Shown here: one piece after another, positions 1-11,570 of the stretch | How the letters are laid out: each line of letters begins with the position of its first letter | Position numbering within the stretch: the stretch's first letter is position 1 | Position numbers and translations under genes: made by a program | Notes under the pieces: model-generated | Databases searched by the model: none | What the model saw: only the letters and a program-made list of their open reading frames with translations | Told to the model about the DNA's origin: nothing | Source: Immersiella caudata | Taxonomy: Eukaryota; Ascomycota; Sordariomycetes; Sordariales; Lasiosphaeriaceae | Direction: 5' to 3' | Assembly: GCA_030512335.1 (NCBI GenBank) | Contig: JAULSU010000004.1 | Coordinates: 930,001 to 994,000 of the forward strand | Length of the DNA stretch: 64,000 nt

Positions 1-43
1 ACCCCTGTATGGCCCCAAGTGCTTAATGCTGACTGTGATTTAG

Positions 44-386
44 TGACTACATTGCCCATCTCGATGGCTCCACCGAGATCCCCGGTGGTTGGGTCAACAA
101 GAACTACATCCAGCTCGGTTACCAGCTCGCTGACTCCGTTGCCGGCTTCTCGTACTCGTTTGTCCTCACTTGCGTCATCCTCTTCCTCATGAACCTTGTT
201 CCTGGCCTGTCGCTCCGCGTGACTGCTGAGGAGGAGGAGCTTGGTGTTGATGATGCCGAGCTCGGCGAGTTCGCCTACGACTACGTTGAGCTTAGACGCG
301 AGGCTAGCGACATCCTCCCCACCGCTACTGCGGCGGGCAGCACTCACAGCCTCAAGGACGCTCAGCCCGAGAAGGCCACCGCTTGA
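44..386 (+). CDS. MEP/AMT ammonium transporter, C-terminal exon (partial)
   Basis: This is the last exon of a gene that begins before the window. Bases 1-43 read as an intron end (branch-like GCTGAC, then TTAG), and the open frame runs from 44 to the TGA at 384-386. It encodes the final transmembrane helix (YSFVLTCVILFLMNLVPGL) followed by a cytoplasmic tail containing the motif GEFAYDYVE. That tail is characteristic of fungal MEP ammonium permeases, which move ammonium across the plasma membrane and can act as nitrogen sensors. The C-terminus is Ala/Thr/Ser-rich. The sequence does not show which MEP paralogue this is. The family call is firm because the helix and tail motif occur together. 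Confidence 0.88.
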
Positions 387-805
387 GTCTCTTTTGATTC
401 GAACACAGTTGCGTTGACGGCACATGATACCCACGGTGTCGATGATCTGAACGGTGTTGAAATTTTGCGACGTGTATTTTGCCATTTGTCAAAAACAAGG
501 ATACCACTCGGCTGGCTTTGGTCGCTCAATTACCTATACATAATGAAATCTATTTACCTTAGGATAGTGCCTGTTTTTGTCGTTGCGTGCCGGTGTGGAT
601 CATGATACCCTGTTTTCGACCGCACGCTGCCGTTTGTTTCGTGGTTGTAGATAGTTGAAGCACAGCAGTACCTAATTCATTCGTTTCTCTGACCGTATAT
701 CTCTTGCTATAGAAGTCTCCGCGATGAACTGGATGGAGCTATAACCCCTAGGTCGTGCCCCTGACGACACACAACCCCCGACAAAACGGTCGAAGAACTG
801 ACTAC

Positions 806-1835
806 CTAACAATTCCCTCCCGCCTGGGTCACAGTCCCAGCATTGACGCCCACATTTTGCACTGTCACCTTCGCTCCATTTGCACAGCTTACACGCACCG
901 TGACAGTCTGCGTGCCGAACCCTCCGCCGGAAGTCTTCTCAAAGTAGTTGTAGTCACGACGGGTGGTCGATTGCCAAGTGCTTCCGCCGTTGGTGCTCAC
1001 CTCGAGGCCGGTGATGGGATGGTTTGAGTTTAAGGCTTGCAGAGAGAACCTGATTGTGTTAATGCCGGTGTCGAATGAGGTTGTGGCTAAGGAGGAGTAT
1101 GGTGTTGAGGAAGGAGATGGCTTGGCGGGTGAAATAGGGAGGGAGAAAACAGACAGTGTCCAAAAAGGGGGTACAATGAAAGAAAAGCTCACCACCACTG
1201 TGACGCCCCGTCCTTGGCTCGTAGTATAAGAGGAGCAGAGATCCCACAGTGCACAAACTCCCATGAGATCTTGATGATTCCCGTCTGCAGCGGTGCCAGC
1301 TGGCCAAAGGCGTCTTGGAACAGGTCGAGATGGTTTGCTTCGCATCCTGGGCATTGATCGACGATCTGTTACGGCCATCAGTGAGCTCTCTTGCTCCCCT
1401 TTGCGCATTATCGAAGGAATAGGATGGACCCCAAGACACCAAGACATGATGGAGAGCCAAACAAAAAGATGAAAAGACGAGATTCAAACTCGCGCCCCAT
1501 TGGATGTTGTTGAGTTGCGGAGATGTATCGATCATCAAGGGGTACGTGTCAGGGCAGGGTGTGTGAGAAAGAATTTGTACCATGGCTTTGATGGAGTTCC
1601 CTTGGGGTCCCGTCACGCGCACACAGGCACCGCATCGTGCGGCGGAGTTCCAGTTTGGGCCAGCGAGGGCGGTGCCGTATGTTCCGGGGGGTAGCGAGTA
1701 GGAGGAGAACATGCAGTTGCCGCCGGAGAGGTTGCCTCCGTAAAAGGTGGCATTGCCGTTGATGGCGACGGCCTGGGGGAGGAGGAGGAGAAAGACGAAG
1801 GTGAGTAGGGTTGTGAGGGTGTTTGGGTGGAACAT
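806..1835 (-). CDS. Secreted expansin-like protein (DPBB domain plus CBM63-like domain)
   Basis: Three exons are proposed: 1835-1581, 1365-1193 and 1049-806, with introns of 215 and 143 nt. They give 223 residues. An N-terminal signal peptide of about 22 residues is followed by a double-psi beta-barrel domain (NGNATFYGG near the start; VDQCPGC at about residues 87-93, with Asp88 at the position of the family's key acid). A C-terminal CBM63-like domain contains NHPITGLEVSTNGGSTW and VRVSCANG. Expansin-like proteins loosen plant or fungal wall polysaccharides without clear hydrolysis. The first ATG outside the signal region (in-frame codons lie upstream) was rejected because the signal peptide begins at 1835. 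Intron 1 is long for this window but restores the conserved barrel motif exactly. The protein is probably secreted for plant-tissue or wall remodelling. Confidence 0.86.
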
Positions 1836-4189
1836 TGCTATTTGTGATGGAGTTCTCAAGATGTCAATGTGGAAAATAAAGCTGAGATTCACGGAAAATG
1901 ACAATTTGCCTCTATATGTATTGTTCAGTCAATGCCACGTTTATGCCATGCCCAATGTCAATATGTCTGCGAAATTGATGCAGAACTTTTCCGCCCAACC
2001 CCTTGTCGTAGGCGCTCAATCACCTCATGTTGCAATGTGGCCGTGAGGCTGGATGAGATTTCGGAAGATCTGCGTCAAATTGACAACCCCCTGACCTTTT
2101 ACTCGGGAACTCTTGCCTCAAATCTGCGTGCTTCCGGCCAAAAGTGATACTCGGGCATCTACCACGGTGAACATGGTAACACGGCAGGACATGGGACTGT
2201 CTCGTCAAGCGAAGCCCTGCCCTCTGACACCTCGAACGCGGAAAGACTGCCGCGTCGACGGCCTGCTCCCGCTTGCGCGGGGTTACTCTTTCCGAGGCAG
2301 TAAAGTCAAGATGTGCTGAAAGAAATTCGTCTGAACCATCTGATCGTACGCCCACTCCGCATGAGCTTGTGCCAGTTGAAAGTCCCCGTGTGGGGGGTTG
2401 TCTGACCAGATCTGTCTTCTCCCGCCGCACGAGAGCTTGGATGCTGCCGCTGTCTCTGATGAGCAAAACCACAGAGAGCATATGCGAAGCCCTTTGCTAC
2501 CTCGCTGTCTGCATCCTTTCAGTACACCATCATGGTTCCCTGCTTCACGGACGTCCTTTCTGTTTGGACATATGCCACAAGTGTCTATCCGTCATTGGCT
2601 TCAGGGTACACCTGAGGGGAAGACTCACATAGCTGCATCTACCAACCTAGGGTTGTCCTCATCCTTTGTAGCACGGTATTCAAACAGCGCCACCACTGCC
2701 AGCTTGGAGGGCCGTGGAAGCTAGATGTTTCGGGTTTCGGGCTCCGGGTTCTGAAAAGACGTGTTGATGCCATTGAGCGCAGTTGTGTTTTTAGAAACCA
2801 GTCGCGAAAGAAAATAACATCAGGCACTGCGGGGTCGAGACTTAGTCGCCCGAGCCCAAGCCGAGCAAACGAAGCGCCTAGAAAAAGCCCTGTTCTGAAC
2901 TTACCGAAGTCTAGGCGTGGATCTAAAAACAAACCAAAAAAAAAACGGCGCCGTATTCGCTCGCGTGCTGATGTGTGTTTGCCAGAGTGGTATAGAGCCT
3001 TCCAGCGCCCCCAGTGCCGTAGATAGCCGCTGAAAAGAGTGTACCGGGCCCTGTCGTGGGCGGTATGTGAGTGAATAGTAGCGAGCTCCTTGTCCCGCCT
3101 AAAGAAGCGGGGATTCCCTGTCGCGGGCAAGATCTGTGGGGGAATTCGATTTGGGTTGCAGAGCGGGAACCGGGGGTCTCCCTTGATCGAGAGAGCTTAC
3201 AAGCGCTGAAGTCATCCGAGTGAGTGGTGGACTCCGCATCATCGAGATGTCCACAATGTTGAACATCAGGGTCCGCGAATTTGTTCATGATGCTCAAGGG
3301 TCAGAACGGCAAGAGGAATAACGCCAGCCTGATCGGGTTCCGTGCCATGAAGATTCTTGACAAACGATGTCAGGCCATCTCGAAAGGTTTGCGATGATAC
3401 GACGGCGAAGGCGTCCTTGAGGCCGTTCGCTCGAGGCTCCTGCGACATCGCGCAATCGTCGAGCCCCATCCATCGACATTAATTTATAGCCACTGCAGCA
3501 AAGTTAGGCAGCTTCAGGTCATGCCAGGATGCCATGTTCAATATTGGTCGATCAAAAATTCAGGGATGGGGGCAGACGCAACTTGTCAAGTCCGGCCATG
3601 GTGCTCCGTAGGGACTCTCGGTCGCCTGCAACCGTATCGGCAGAGGACCGAAGCCTGAAAATAGTCCAGCCTCATGCCTTCTCGTGTGCTGGGTCAGCAT
3701 CGGGGCACTGCTCCGTAGGTAACCAGAACGGGCTTAAGTTTTGCTGGCGTTTAGCGAAAACGTGCCGAGTGATATGGCCGTCTCTGCATTTCAAAAGACC
3801 TTGTTATCATTTGAAGGCCCCATATCAAAAGTTCAAGACGCTATATTCCCATACTTGATACAACTTGATCATGTTTAAAAATGCCTTGTTGGAATTTAAA
3901 GAGGTGTTGGTTTTATTTTTGCCAGGGGCTCATTTGCATTTGAAAGGCCTTCGCTGATATTGGGAAGGCCTAAAGTACATATTGAAACACCCCTCCACGC
4001 CCTTTGATACGGGTAATTTGCTTCTAAGAGGACATTATTAGTAATGAACGATGTGTCGTTTACGGGTTAGACAACTAACTCGAGGGAACTTGTCTCTTTG
4101 GAAGAGTTGGCTCACGTGCAGACGGCGAAAGGTTACCCTGGTCCAGCTCTGGGCTAGTGTGCACATACGGCGAGATGGTCTGGCCGCCG
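1836..4189. other. Gene-poor stretch, nothing supported
   Basis: No convincing gene was found. Open frames here are short, overlap on both strands and show no recognisable motif. Bases about 3700-4030 are richer in A/T and contain several loosely similar CATTTGAAAGGCC-like stretches (about 3788, 3809 and 3938), which may be a degraded repeat. No tRNA or inverted terminal repeats were recognised. Confidence 0.5.
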
Positions 4190-4845
4190 ACTGGGGAGTA
4201 CCCATCAATGAGCCGGCCCCCCCTACACCTCTCTTAGCCCCAGATATCGGAAGTTGTAGGAGTATCTTACTTGAATGCGCACAACTCCTGCTCTGCGGTT
4301 AGCTCATGTGTCGTTAAGAGAGAGAAGGACAGGGGGAGGCTTACGCTGAGCTTGCTCTTCCCCACGATGACGGCTCCGCTAGCTAGAAGCTGTCCGGGAA
4401 ACTTCTGGTTAGAGGCCAAAACATAGAGGACCGAGAAATCTTGGCAAAATCGAACTCACTCTGTCAACAAGGGGGGGGGCGCGTTCTTGGTGATCTTGTC
4501 CTCGAGAAGCGCAACGCTGCCCGCGCTCGTGGGCATTCCAAGCTCGGGGCCAGTGGCGATGCAGTCCTTCAAAATGACCGGGATGCCGTGGAGAGGACCG
4601 CGGCAGTGACCCAAACGCAGTTCGCCATCGAGAAGGTGAACCCGTTCGAACGGTAGCTTTTCCGGGACGAGGGAAATCAAGGCGTTGAGGTGTGATTCAG
4701 CGGTGGAGGGGCAGCCTGGGCACCTAGGTGGACAACGGGGGCCAGGTGGCCGACAAAGCTGGAAGATGAGATGAAGAGCTCTAACATGGCAATGTGCGCT
4801 GGAACCACGTAGGTGGGGCCCCTGTCCTCCTGTCTTCGTCCCCAA
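4190..4845 (-). pseudogene. Amidase-signature enzyme relic
   Basis: Reading on the minus strand, the sequence carries the amidase-signature segment HGIPVILKD (with the catalytic-type Lys) and GMPTSAGSVALL. After a short putative intron (donor GTGAGT near 4460, acceptor CAG near 4421) it continues as LLASGAVIVGKSKLS, and further down as SPVGGQTISPYV, in the order expected for the family. The frame is broken at a run of nine G (4471-4479 on the + strand): a run changed by one base up or two down would join the two halves. The C-terminal two thirds of the usual ~550-residue enzyme is absent or unrecognisable. The gene is therefore a truncated, non-functional copy. An error in the homopolymer could explain the frameshift but not the missing C-terminus. 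Confidence 0.7.
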
Positions 4846-5100
4846 CTGTCCCTCGTATTGCGCGTTTGCTGGGTTCGAGGTTCTTCGCCCCTCAGCGCCA
4901 CCTTGGGCTATGTATCAGCTCCCATTGTCATTGCCTCCTGTGGGTGACGGCGTCTGCATCAAAATACGTGCAGCGAAAGACTCAAGCCGTCCACACTTTG
5001 CAGCTTTGGCTGCGTTTTCCGGTTGCCAAAACACATTATTCTTTCTTTATCTTGGGTTCAATGAGCGCGGGTCGATGTACAGAAATTTCCATTCCATATA

Positions 5101-5977
5101 TCATGACATTTCATGCCGCGTCCCTGCGGGTGGCATCTCCGCCCTGGTCTGTACCCCCAACTCATTCGAATGAACGGGAGACGGTGTGTAGTTCGAGGTT
5201 TGACTCTGGTAGTATGTCACTTTCTCCAAGCCTCCAGGCCCGTTGCCTGATGGAGGCCTCGTTTCCATCCCTCCGAATTCTGAAACTAGAACGGGCGGCT
5301 CTTCTCGTTTCCTTCGCCAAATGAAATACCAGATCCCAGCGGCGAGGGCTATCACAGCAATTGCGGCTCCGATTCCGACTCCAGCGGCTGCACCCGCGGA
5401 CAAGCCCCCTGACGAGGACCCCGAACCTGGGGTGGGCGAAAGGTCTCCTGGTGATGTTTGCGCTGGCCCCGATCCCGCTGTTGTACTACTCGTGTCGTCA
5501 GGTAACGTCGCAGCGCTCGTGATGTTGAAGATATTGGTGGCCGAGTCGGTGACAACCGTGCCCTCGGCCCATACGGCGATGGCGAACTGGTTCGAGAAGC
5601 GGAGGTCTTTGGTCGTTCCCACAATCCATCTGAAAAACGTCGCGCCGACTTGGTCATCTGCCAGCCAATTCAGTTCGCGAGCTTGCTTCAACGGCGATGG
5701 TTTACTCACGCGTGATGTATTCGAAGGGAGGATCGGCACCGGGGAATTGACCGTTGAAGCTGGCGGCCATCGTCGAGTTCATCTGGTACAGCACCACTGA
5801 CAACTTTTTCCCCTCGTCAGGCTGGCTCCATCGGATGTCAATCGTCTGGCCTGTCACCCAGACATCGTGCTCGGTGACTTGGACTTTTCGAGTGAATTGC
5901 GGAGGATTGATGAATGTGATCTTTGCCGCTGTCGAGACAGCCAGCCCAAGGATTCCGAGAACTGCAGGAAGTTGCAT
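5101..5977 (-). CDS. Kre9/Knh1-type extracellular domain protein with one membrane helix
   Basis: Two exons, 5977-5710 and 5657-5101, separated by a 52-nt intron (GTGAGT...GGCAG), give 274 residues. Order of parts: signal peptide (about 1-18), a Kre9/Knh1-like Ig-fold domain (FINPPQF, GQTIDIRWSQPDEG, FEYIT, then NQFAIAVWAEG), a Ser/Thr/Pro/Gly-rich stalk, a single membrane helix (AAAGVGIGAAIAVIALAAG) followed by basic WRRKR, and a short cytoplasmic tail. Proteins with this fold are linked to beta-1,6-glucan and wall organisation. Here the GPI anchor usual in the family is replaced by a transmembrane segment, which suggests a wall-stress sensor or wall-to-membrane linker. The ATG at 5977 was chosen because it directly starts the signal peptide. 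Function beyond the fold is inference. Confidence 0.8.
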
Positions 5978-6923
5978 CTTGTTGGCTTGACACACCCACC
6001 AGCGGAGAGTGGTGTTTGCGAGAGGTGTGCGATGCGGCGGAGGGGCGGGGATCCGAGATCCTTTGTATTGTGGCTGTCCTAACCCCTAGAAAAGCCGGCG
6101 GATGAACCCGTGCCCCTATTTGTCCCGTCAGGCCACCACTCACAGCTCTGATATATCACCGCTGCAGGGTTACTTGGGCGCTAGCACGAGGCTTCGTTGT
6201 TTCCTGTCGCTTGAATCGGATCCTTCCCGAATCCTTCGGGCGGCCGCCTACGTCGTTTGCCCTGGACCCGATGCTTGGCAGCCACAAGCCGACTGGGAGC
6301 CTTGTCACTGTCAACGTCCGGCTTTCTCCATTTGAGTTGAATTCTGGCTTTGAAATGGAAATCACTTCAACGACGTTCTATTCAACGTCTCGAAATGACC
6401 GTGCTTCTCGAGCCCCGTCAATGTTGGACGGGAGGATTCCGGTTGAACCTCATTTCCCCAGTGAGGCGCTGGACATCGATATGGATCCGGATTGGCTGTG
6501 AGCTCCCGGGCCGGCATGCAGGCCGATGTACCCCAGCAGGGGTTTGTGACACCAACCTGAGGCAGGCGCAATCGACTCGACACCCGCACTCGCAGTCACG
6601 GGAAAATTCTCTTCGATATCCCCCGACCTCACGGACCCACCACGGAATTGGAGTGCCAAGACAAATGACGCACTTGGTGGAACCGCAAAGCCACGGCCCC
6701 TCCCTTCCATTGGAGGTCGCTGTGGCGCAAAACCGGCTTCCATAAACCGTCGAATGGGGACAAAGGGCAAATCCCAAGACGGCCGTCTAGGACGTCATGT
6801 GTCGGACGAACTTCTGCCCTGTGATAAAAACGTCCCCCGAAAGTTGGGGAAGCTGCTCTTCACCTGCGATCAGCACACACCAACCACGACCAGCAAAATA
6901 TCATCACTGACCGCAATTTCGAG
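5978..6923. other. Intergenic region between a wall protein gene and con-6
   Basis: No gene is supported. The region presumably holds the divergent promoters of the minus-strand wall-protein gene and the plus-strand con-6 gene. Open frames on both strands are overlapping and motif-free. Confidence 0.4.
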
Positions 6924-7256
6924 ATGTCGACTGTTGCAAACCCCCCGATGGACTCGGCCGGTGCCAAGTCGGTCATGTCGAATGACATGAAGGAGATCAA
7001 CGAAGGAAAGGAAGAAATTTCCAACGTCATTCGCGGCCACAAAGCCAACCTTTCCAACCCGAGTACGTCCCTTCAACTAAGCCGGCTCAGAGATGAGATT
7101 CTGACGCAGACAGACACGAGTGAGAAGTCCAAGGAGAACAGCGAGCGCGTTTTGGAGGACCTCGGCGGAAGCGACACGCAAGAGGCGACAAGGAACAAGC
7201 CCATCAGCAAGGATGCAGCTCAGGAACTGTACGGGACCCGAGCTGCTGCTGGCTGA
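6924..7256 (+). CDS. con-6: Conidiation protein 6 (Con-6 family)
   Basis: Two exons, 6924-7062 and 7114-7256, flank a 51-nt intron (GTACGT...CAGACAG) and give 93 residues. Splicing restores the Con-6 repeat: GHKANLSNPNTSEKSKENS followed by RVLEDLGG. The protein is small, highly charged and lacks a signal peptide, as expected. In Neurospora this gene is strongly expressed during conidiation and its product persists in free conidia. Its biochemical role is unknown. Only one clear copy of the repeat is visible here, near residues 38-66, while many family members carry two. The N-terminal half may hold a degenerate first copy. Confidence 0.87.
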   Translation: MSTVANPPMDSAGAKSVMSNDMKEINEGKEEISNVIRGHKANLSNPSTSLQLSRLRDEILTQTDTSEKSKENSERVLEDLGGSDTQEATRNKPISKDAAQELYGTRAAAG

Positions 7257-8191
7257 TTGTTTCTGAAGCAAGGAAAAGAAGTAATGCAAACATAATTGCT
7301 TCTATTGCCTTGAAACCACGGCTTTGGTTGCGAGGAGGGAATAACGGAAAGGAGAATACAATTGGATGAAAACGTCAACTCGCATCAGGTTTTTTTCGCT
7401 GCCTTCGCCTTCGCAGGACCTTTCTGGTGTGTGATGCGAAGAAAGGGACATCCACAAAACCAATCAAACCCCACGTCGTTTTGAAGCGGACCATATTCCA
7501 GACTTCGTAACCGCGAACTTGCCTTCTGTAACTAGCCTGAGCTCTTCCATTTCTTCAAGATTTCCCCCCAAGATCACCAGGATATCACCTCTACGCTTTA
7601 ATCTCGCTGTCCTCCCATGGTCAAATGGCATGGAAACCATCCGGTAAAGGTCCAAAAATCTCGATTCGACAATGAAACGGGCGAGGAGGGCAAATAAACG
7701 CAGAGACGAGGGTGGAGACTTCACGTAGGGCAGACATTTGTGCTTGACAACGACGGAACAGCTCGGACCAAGGTGAGTTGCTCAGCGCCGCAGCAGCCTC
7801 CGATCCCCAACTGCCAGCTCCAAGTTCTGGGGACCTACCGTCGGGTGAAGATCGGTACCCCCCTTCGGCCGTATTCGCCGGGGAGACCGATAAGCAGCTC
7901 ATGGTCCAGCAGTTCTGGATTTTTGTGATGAACGATGTGAGTGATTGGCCCCAGTCCGACACTGAAGAGCTGAGACCCATCTTCATGCAATGAGACATGA
8001 ATCGCCGCCATTGACTCATAGACAACACTCAGCTGCTCGGGTGAGCTGAAGGAGGACTGAAAGCTGAGAGCGCCATGATCCATAAAAGGAAGCGTCTCCC
8101 CCCATTCCAGTAGAGAATGAACCACCATTCTCATAAAATCCAATCCTTCTACTAGCCATACACCAACCACCACCCAAAGTCCAATATCGAC
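7257..8191. other. Intergenic, no supported gene
   Basis: Short overlapping open frames on both strands were inspected and show no motif or splice structure that convinces. A 46-residue-scale AT-rich patch around 8020-8190 precedes the broken secreted-protein gene at 8192 and may be its former promoter and leader. Confidence 0.35.
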
Positions 8192-8551
8192 ATGAAGATC
8201 TCCACCACGATCATTATTGCCGTGGCTCCAGCGGCCTTTGCAATGCCCCACACCTCCAGGTGAACTCCCCGCGCGCCAAGTGGTATGTCTTTTCGTGACA
8301 CAGCTCAGCTTCCAGAGCTGTAATAGCTAATACCCTTCCTAGGGGCCTGCCTGGACCCTTTTGGCCAAGCTTCTCTCGTCCTTGTCGGGCTAGTCATCGC
8401 TTATGTCTATGGGCTTGACTTTCTTAGAGTCAAAAACGTCCTGACGTGCTGCAATGGATACACTTGCACTGGAGGGCCTATTGCCCTTCCGCCCAACCTG
8501 CAATCGTTGGCGGGTGTCATTTGGAGTATCCCTATCCGCTCTTGCGTCTAA
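8192..8551 (+). pseudogene. Small secreted cysteine protein, broken copy A
   Basis: Exon 1 (8192-8282) starts with a signal-peptide-like MKISTTIIIAVAPAAFA. An intron (8283-8342, GTATGT...CCTAG) leads to exon 2 (8343-8551). The combined frame has 99 codons plus a natural TAA but contains one in-frame TGA at codon 24 (8261-8263). Exon 2 carries ACLD and then TCCNGYTCTGG, the same cysteine pattern as the copies at 11109 and 12175. Intron position and phase are also the same in all three. The single stop makes this the least damaged copy. The family is not one recognised here. A short secreted Cys-containing protein of this kind could be an effector or a surface protein, but that is inference. 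Confidence 0.62.
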
Positions 8552-9025
8552 GGATGAAGCGGAGGGCTTGTGAATAAGGCAGCGAACCTCTTTTCTTGTA
8601 TGGAACGCTTGTGTAATCAAGGGTTGGATCCCCACGATCTCTTTGTTCCTAGCTGCGGGTGCCCATTTCACGAAACTGGAATCAACACACAAGTTCGAAT
8701 CCTTGGCGTGCACATAGCCGTGACCCATGAGCCTAGCCTCATCCTCTCAGATCCTATGCAATATGTGCCTGGGGACCGGCAGGGGTCGGTGATCTCTCGG
8801 CGTCCGAATCTCCATTAGCCGTGTCCTGAAGATCCAAACAATGCCGCGCTACATGCAGTTCTCCCACGGCCACTCTCTCGCCATCTTCTCCTCCAGCCAC
8901 CTGCGAAGCTCCTCTGGCGGGAGGAGAGCGAGATGTCGTGGCTATGTCTACTGATACGTCACGGGACACATCACCTTTGACCCCCAACAATGCTGTCCGA
9001 AAAAAACCGCATTTATACCACCCGC

Positions 9026-10060
9026 TCAGCCCTCTCCGCAAGAAATACAAGAAAAAGAATACATAACCACAAGGCGAATTAACAACCCCGCAATGTACTG
9101 TGGGCTGCTCTTTACAATCTCGCCATCCTTACCCCTTCTCGTAAGCCCCTGTGCTCTCCTCCCAAGCGGGATATCCAGCCCCCTTGACGCCGCTATTCCC
9201 TTCGCCGTTTCCAAAACGCGCACATACTCTCCCCCAGTAACAACCTGCCCGACAAAGCTACACACCTCACTTTTTCTCCTTTCCATTGCCGCCCACTTCG
9301 AACAACTTGCACGCGCCAAGCGTCCCTCATCCTGAGGCCCCTCCGCAAGAACGTTTGCATCCACTGTCAACGTCCTAACAAACCGATCCGCACGCACATT
9401 GTCCCTCAACACCTCCGCCAGAATCCCAAGGTACCCCCTATTCAAGTTCCCGCTATAGTGCTCCAGTTTCCGAATCGCTGTTGATAACGTGGTAGTACAA
9501 CATCAACTCTACATCTCCACACCTGATCGCACTGTTGAGGAAGCCATCCAGCACAGCAAGCATGCGTATCTCTATGTATTCCCAGTCCCGCGCCGAAGGG
9601 AGGTCACCGCGTCGACACATTGCCGCTTTATCTGTTAGGCGGCGCCCAGAGGCAATGATTTCTTGCCGGGCGTCGAATTCGTAGTGGTCGCGCTGCGTGA
9701 GGGGGAAGGAGTTGCAGCAGGCCCAAGGCTCTGCTTCCGAGTCCTGCTCGCGGACCCCTAGTCCCGAGTCGACAACGAGCATGTGACGGATGATGCCCGC
9801 TAGTGCTGCATGGCTTCGGGGACGGCTTGATGGAGGTGGGTGGGGAAGGCCGTCTAGCGACTGGTGGGGAGAGGCGGCGATTGCATCTTGGAGACACTTG
9901 AGGACGTTGATGCGTTTGGCGCCGAGGGTGATCTGTAGCTCGGGTCGGAGTACGTCGCTGTACGTGTCTCGACAAACACCATTCCCATCAGGGCTACCGC
10001 TAGGGACATATGTGAGGGATAGGGAGAGTTTGACTGTTCGTGGGGGCGGCAGAAATTGTC
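9026..10060 (-). CDS. Orphan protein, two exons seen, 5' end unresolved
   Basis: Two frames join cleanly through a 55-nt intron (9532-9478, GTGCGA...CAACAG), giving LDGFLNTIRKLEHYSGNLN across the junction and ending at 9026. The open frame extends upstream to about 10060 (SLTYVPSGSPDGNGVC near its start), where a stop intervenes. A further 5' exon is therefore likely, possibly from the ATG near 10115. About 340 residues are visible. There is no signal peptide in this part, no membrane helix except a hydrophobic C-terminal end (AGLLIRLVVMYSFSC), and scattered Cys residues. No family is recognised. The length of the open frames and the good splice junction argue for a real gene. Confidence 0.5.
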
Positions 10061-10115
10061 GAGTTGGCTGAGGTCAGGGAGCGAGTTGCGCGTTGAAGAT
10101 GTTGGAGTTTTCATG

Positions 10116-11108
10116 GCGGATATCGTGTGATTATTTGTTGACTGGATGGTGGGAGGGAAGAGGAGGTGTGAGCGAAAATTACGGGATACCAAGTTAAATG
10201 TCGTGTCTGCGAACCTTATCGCAGCAACCCGGAAGTGGCCCACCCTGAACCTTAATTCGCGTTTTGCTTCCACTGCGCCATAGGTTATCCGGTACAACAA
10301 CTGCCTTTCCGCTTTCATACTCAGATGGTATTGAACTTTTACCGACGACAGCGACTTCTCTTTTGCAGACATTCCATTCTTTCAAGCTCCCTCGCAAAAG
10401 TTTCTGTGGAGCTCCTTCCGCCTCCTCACCTCGCAATCACAAAACAGCCACAGGACATGGGACCAACTAGCAATATCCCATCGACCTCGATCCCATTCAT
10501 CATGGGCGAAAAAAAGCGACAGGGGGGACTTCATGGAGTGATAGTGCTTTTGCGCTGCTCAACGGCACTGCAGAACACACATGGCCGAGTTCTTCAAGGC
10601 CACAAGAGCCTCCCACTCAGCTACCTCCTTGTCCGCTCCGAGGCGCCGGGACTAGTGCGGCTTGCGCGCTTATTTCCCTCTTGCCCTTACCCCGCAACGG
10701 AAAGACCGATATCTTGATGTCTTGATGGTTTGCGGCAGTCCCGGCCTTGTGTCACGAACGAAGAAAGGAATTGGCTCGCGTTAGGTTCAATTCGCGGAGC
10801 TGATGGTGGCCATTATTACCAGCTTGATACGCCACTGATTCGGCAGCGGCCTCGGTTACCGGACGAGATGAAGGGCAAAATTGTACCCCAGGGAAGCCCG
10901 ACGCCTACCGAAATGACGAAAACGGGAGGCCAAGGCTTCGGGGAGAACTTTTCATCGGGACAAGAGCAACGAGGGCGCGACACTGGCTGTAAGAGGTAAC
11001 TAGCCTCCCAAGCTCTACCGCCAACAAAAGTGAGGGCATCAGTCCTGCCACGTTTCCATACAATTTTTTTTTTCGCAAGTCAAGCACCGTCTCAAACTCA
11101 GGGTCAAC
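10116..11108. other. Intergenic, no supported gene
   Basis: Nothing recognisable was found. Open frames are short and motif-free. A poly-T tract (about 11062-11071) lies about 40 bases before the start of broken copy B, typical of a fungal 5' leader. Confidence 0.35.
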
Positions 11109-11570
11109 ATGGGGATCTTCCTCAGCACCGTGACACTTCTTGCCGCAGCCTCGGTGGCCTTCGCGGCGCCCACTCCAGAGCAGCTCTCCACGCGCCAGGC
11201 CTAGTGCGCCCCAGCTAAGAGTATGTACTTTTCCTTTTCCTTTTCCACCTCGCGGTTTTTGCGTAGGTAGTTATTCATATTAGTTACTTACTGACACCCT
11301 CCCCAGTGGCTTGCCTGGACAACGTGGCCCAGGACAAGCTTATCCGTTCCGTACTGTCGGAACTCTCGTTTATAGAACTCCACCTCCCTAGGTTTAGTCT
11401 TTGAAGATACCTTGAACAGCCTGACATGCTGCAGGGGCTTTGTCTGCGCCGGAGAACCTGTTCTCGTTCCAGAGGGCCTGGCCCTGGTGGTGTCGTTGGT
11501 CTCCCTCGGCAATCTCCATTACCGCTCTTGTACCGATTTTCAGGCTGATGCGGGAGCAGAGAGTTTCTAA
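11109..11570 (+). pseudogene. Small secreted cysteine protein, broken copy B
   Basis: Exon 1 (11109-11220) encodes a clear signal peptide (MGIFLSTVTLLAAASVAFA), then PTPEQLSTRQA and a TAG at codon 32 (11202-11204) just before CAPAK. The intron is 11221-11306 (GTATGT...CCCCAG). Exon 2 begins with ACLD, then hits a stop and at least one frameshift. In the shifted frame it reads TCCRGFVCAG, matching copies A and C. The copy at 12175 has Gln just before the equivalent Cys, so the TAG may derive from a Gln codon. Two or more lesions make this a clear pseudogene of the same family as copies A and C. Confidence 0.62.

Noticed and set aside
1455..1500. A tRNA-like T-arm (GCGAG-TTTGAAT-CTCGT on the minus strand)
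   Set aside because: No D-arm, anticodon arm or acceptor stem can be built around it, and it lies inside the first intron of the expansin-like gene.
2020..2481. A 153-codon open frame on the minus strand
   Set aside because: Amino-acid composition is random-like, no motif is visible, and competing frames of similar length overlap on the other strand.
9478..9532. A frameshift in the orphan gene at 9026-10060
   Set aside because: A 55-nt intron with GTGCGA donor and CAACAG acceptor joins the two frames exactly.
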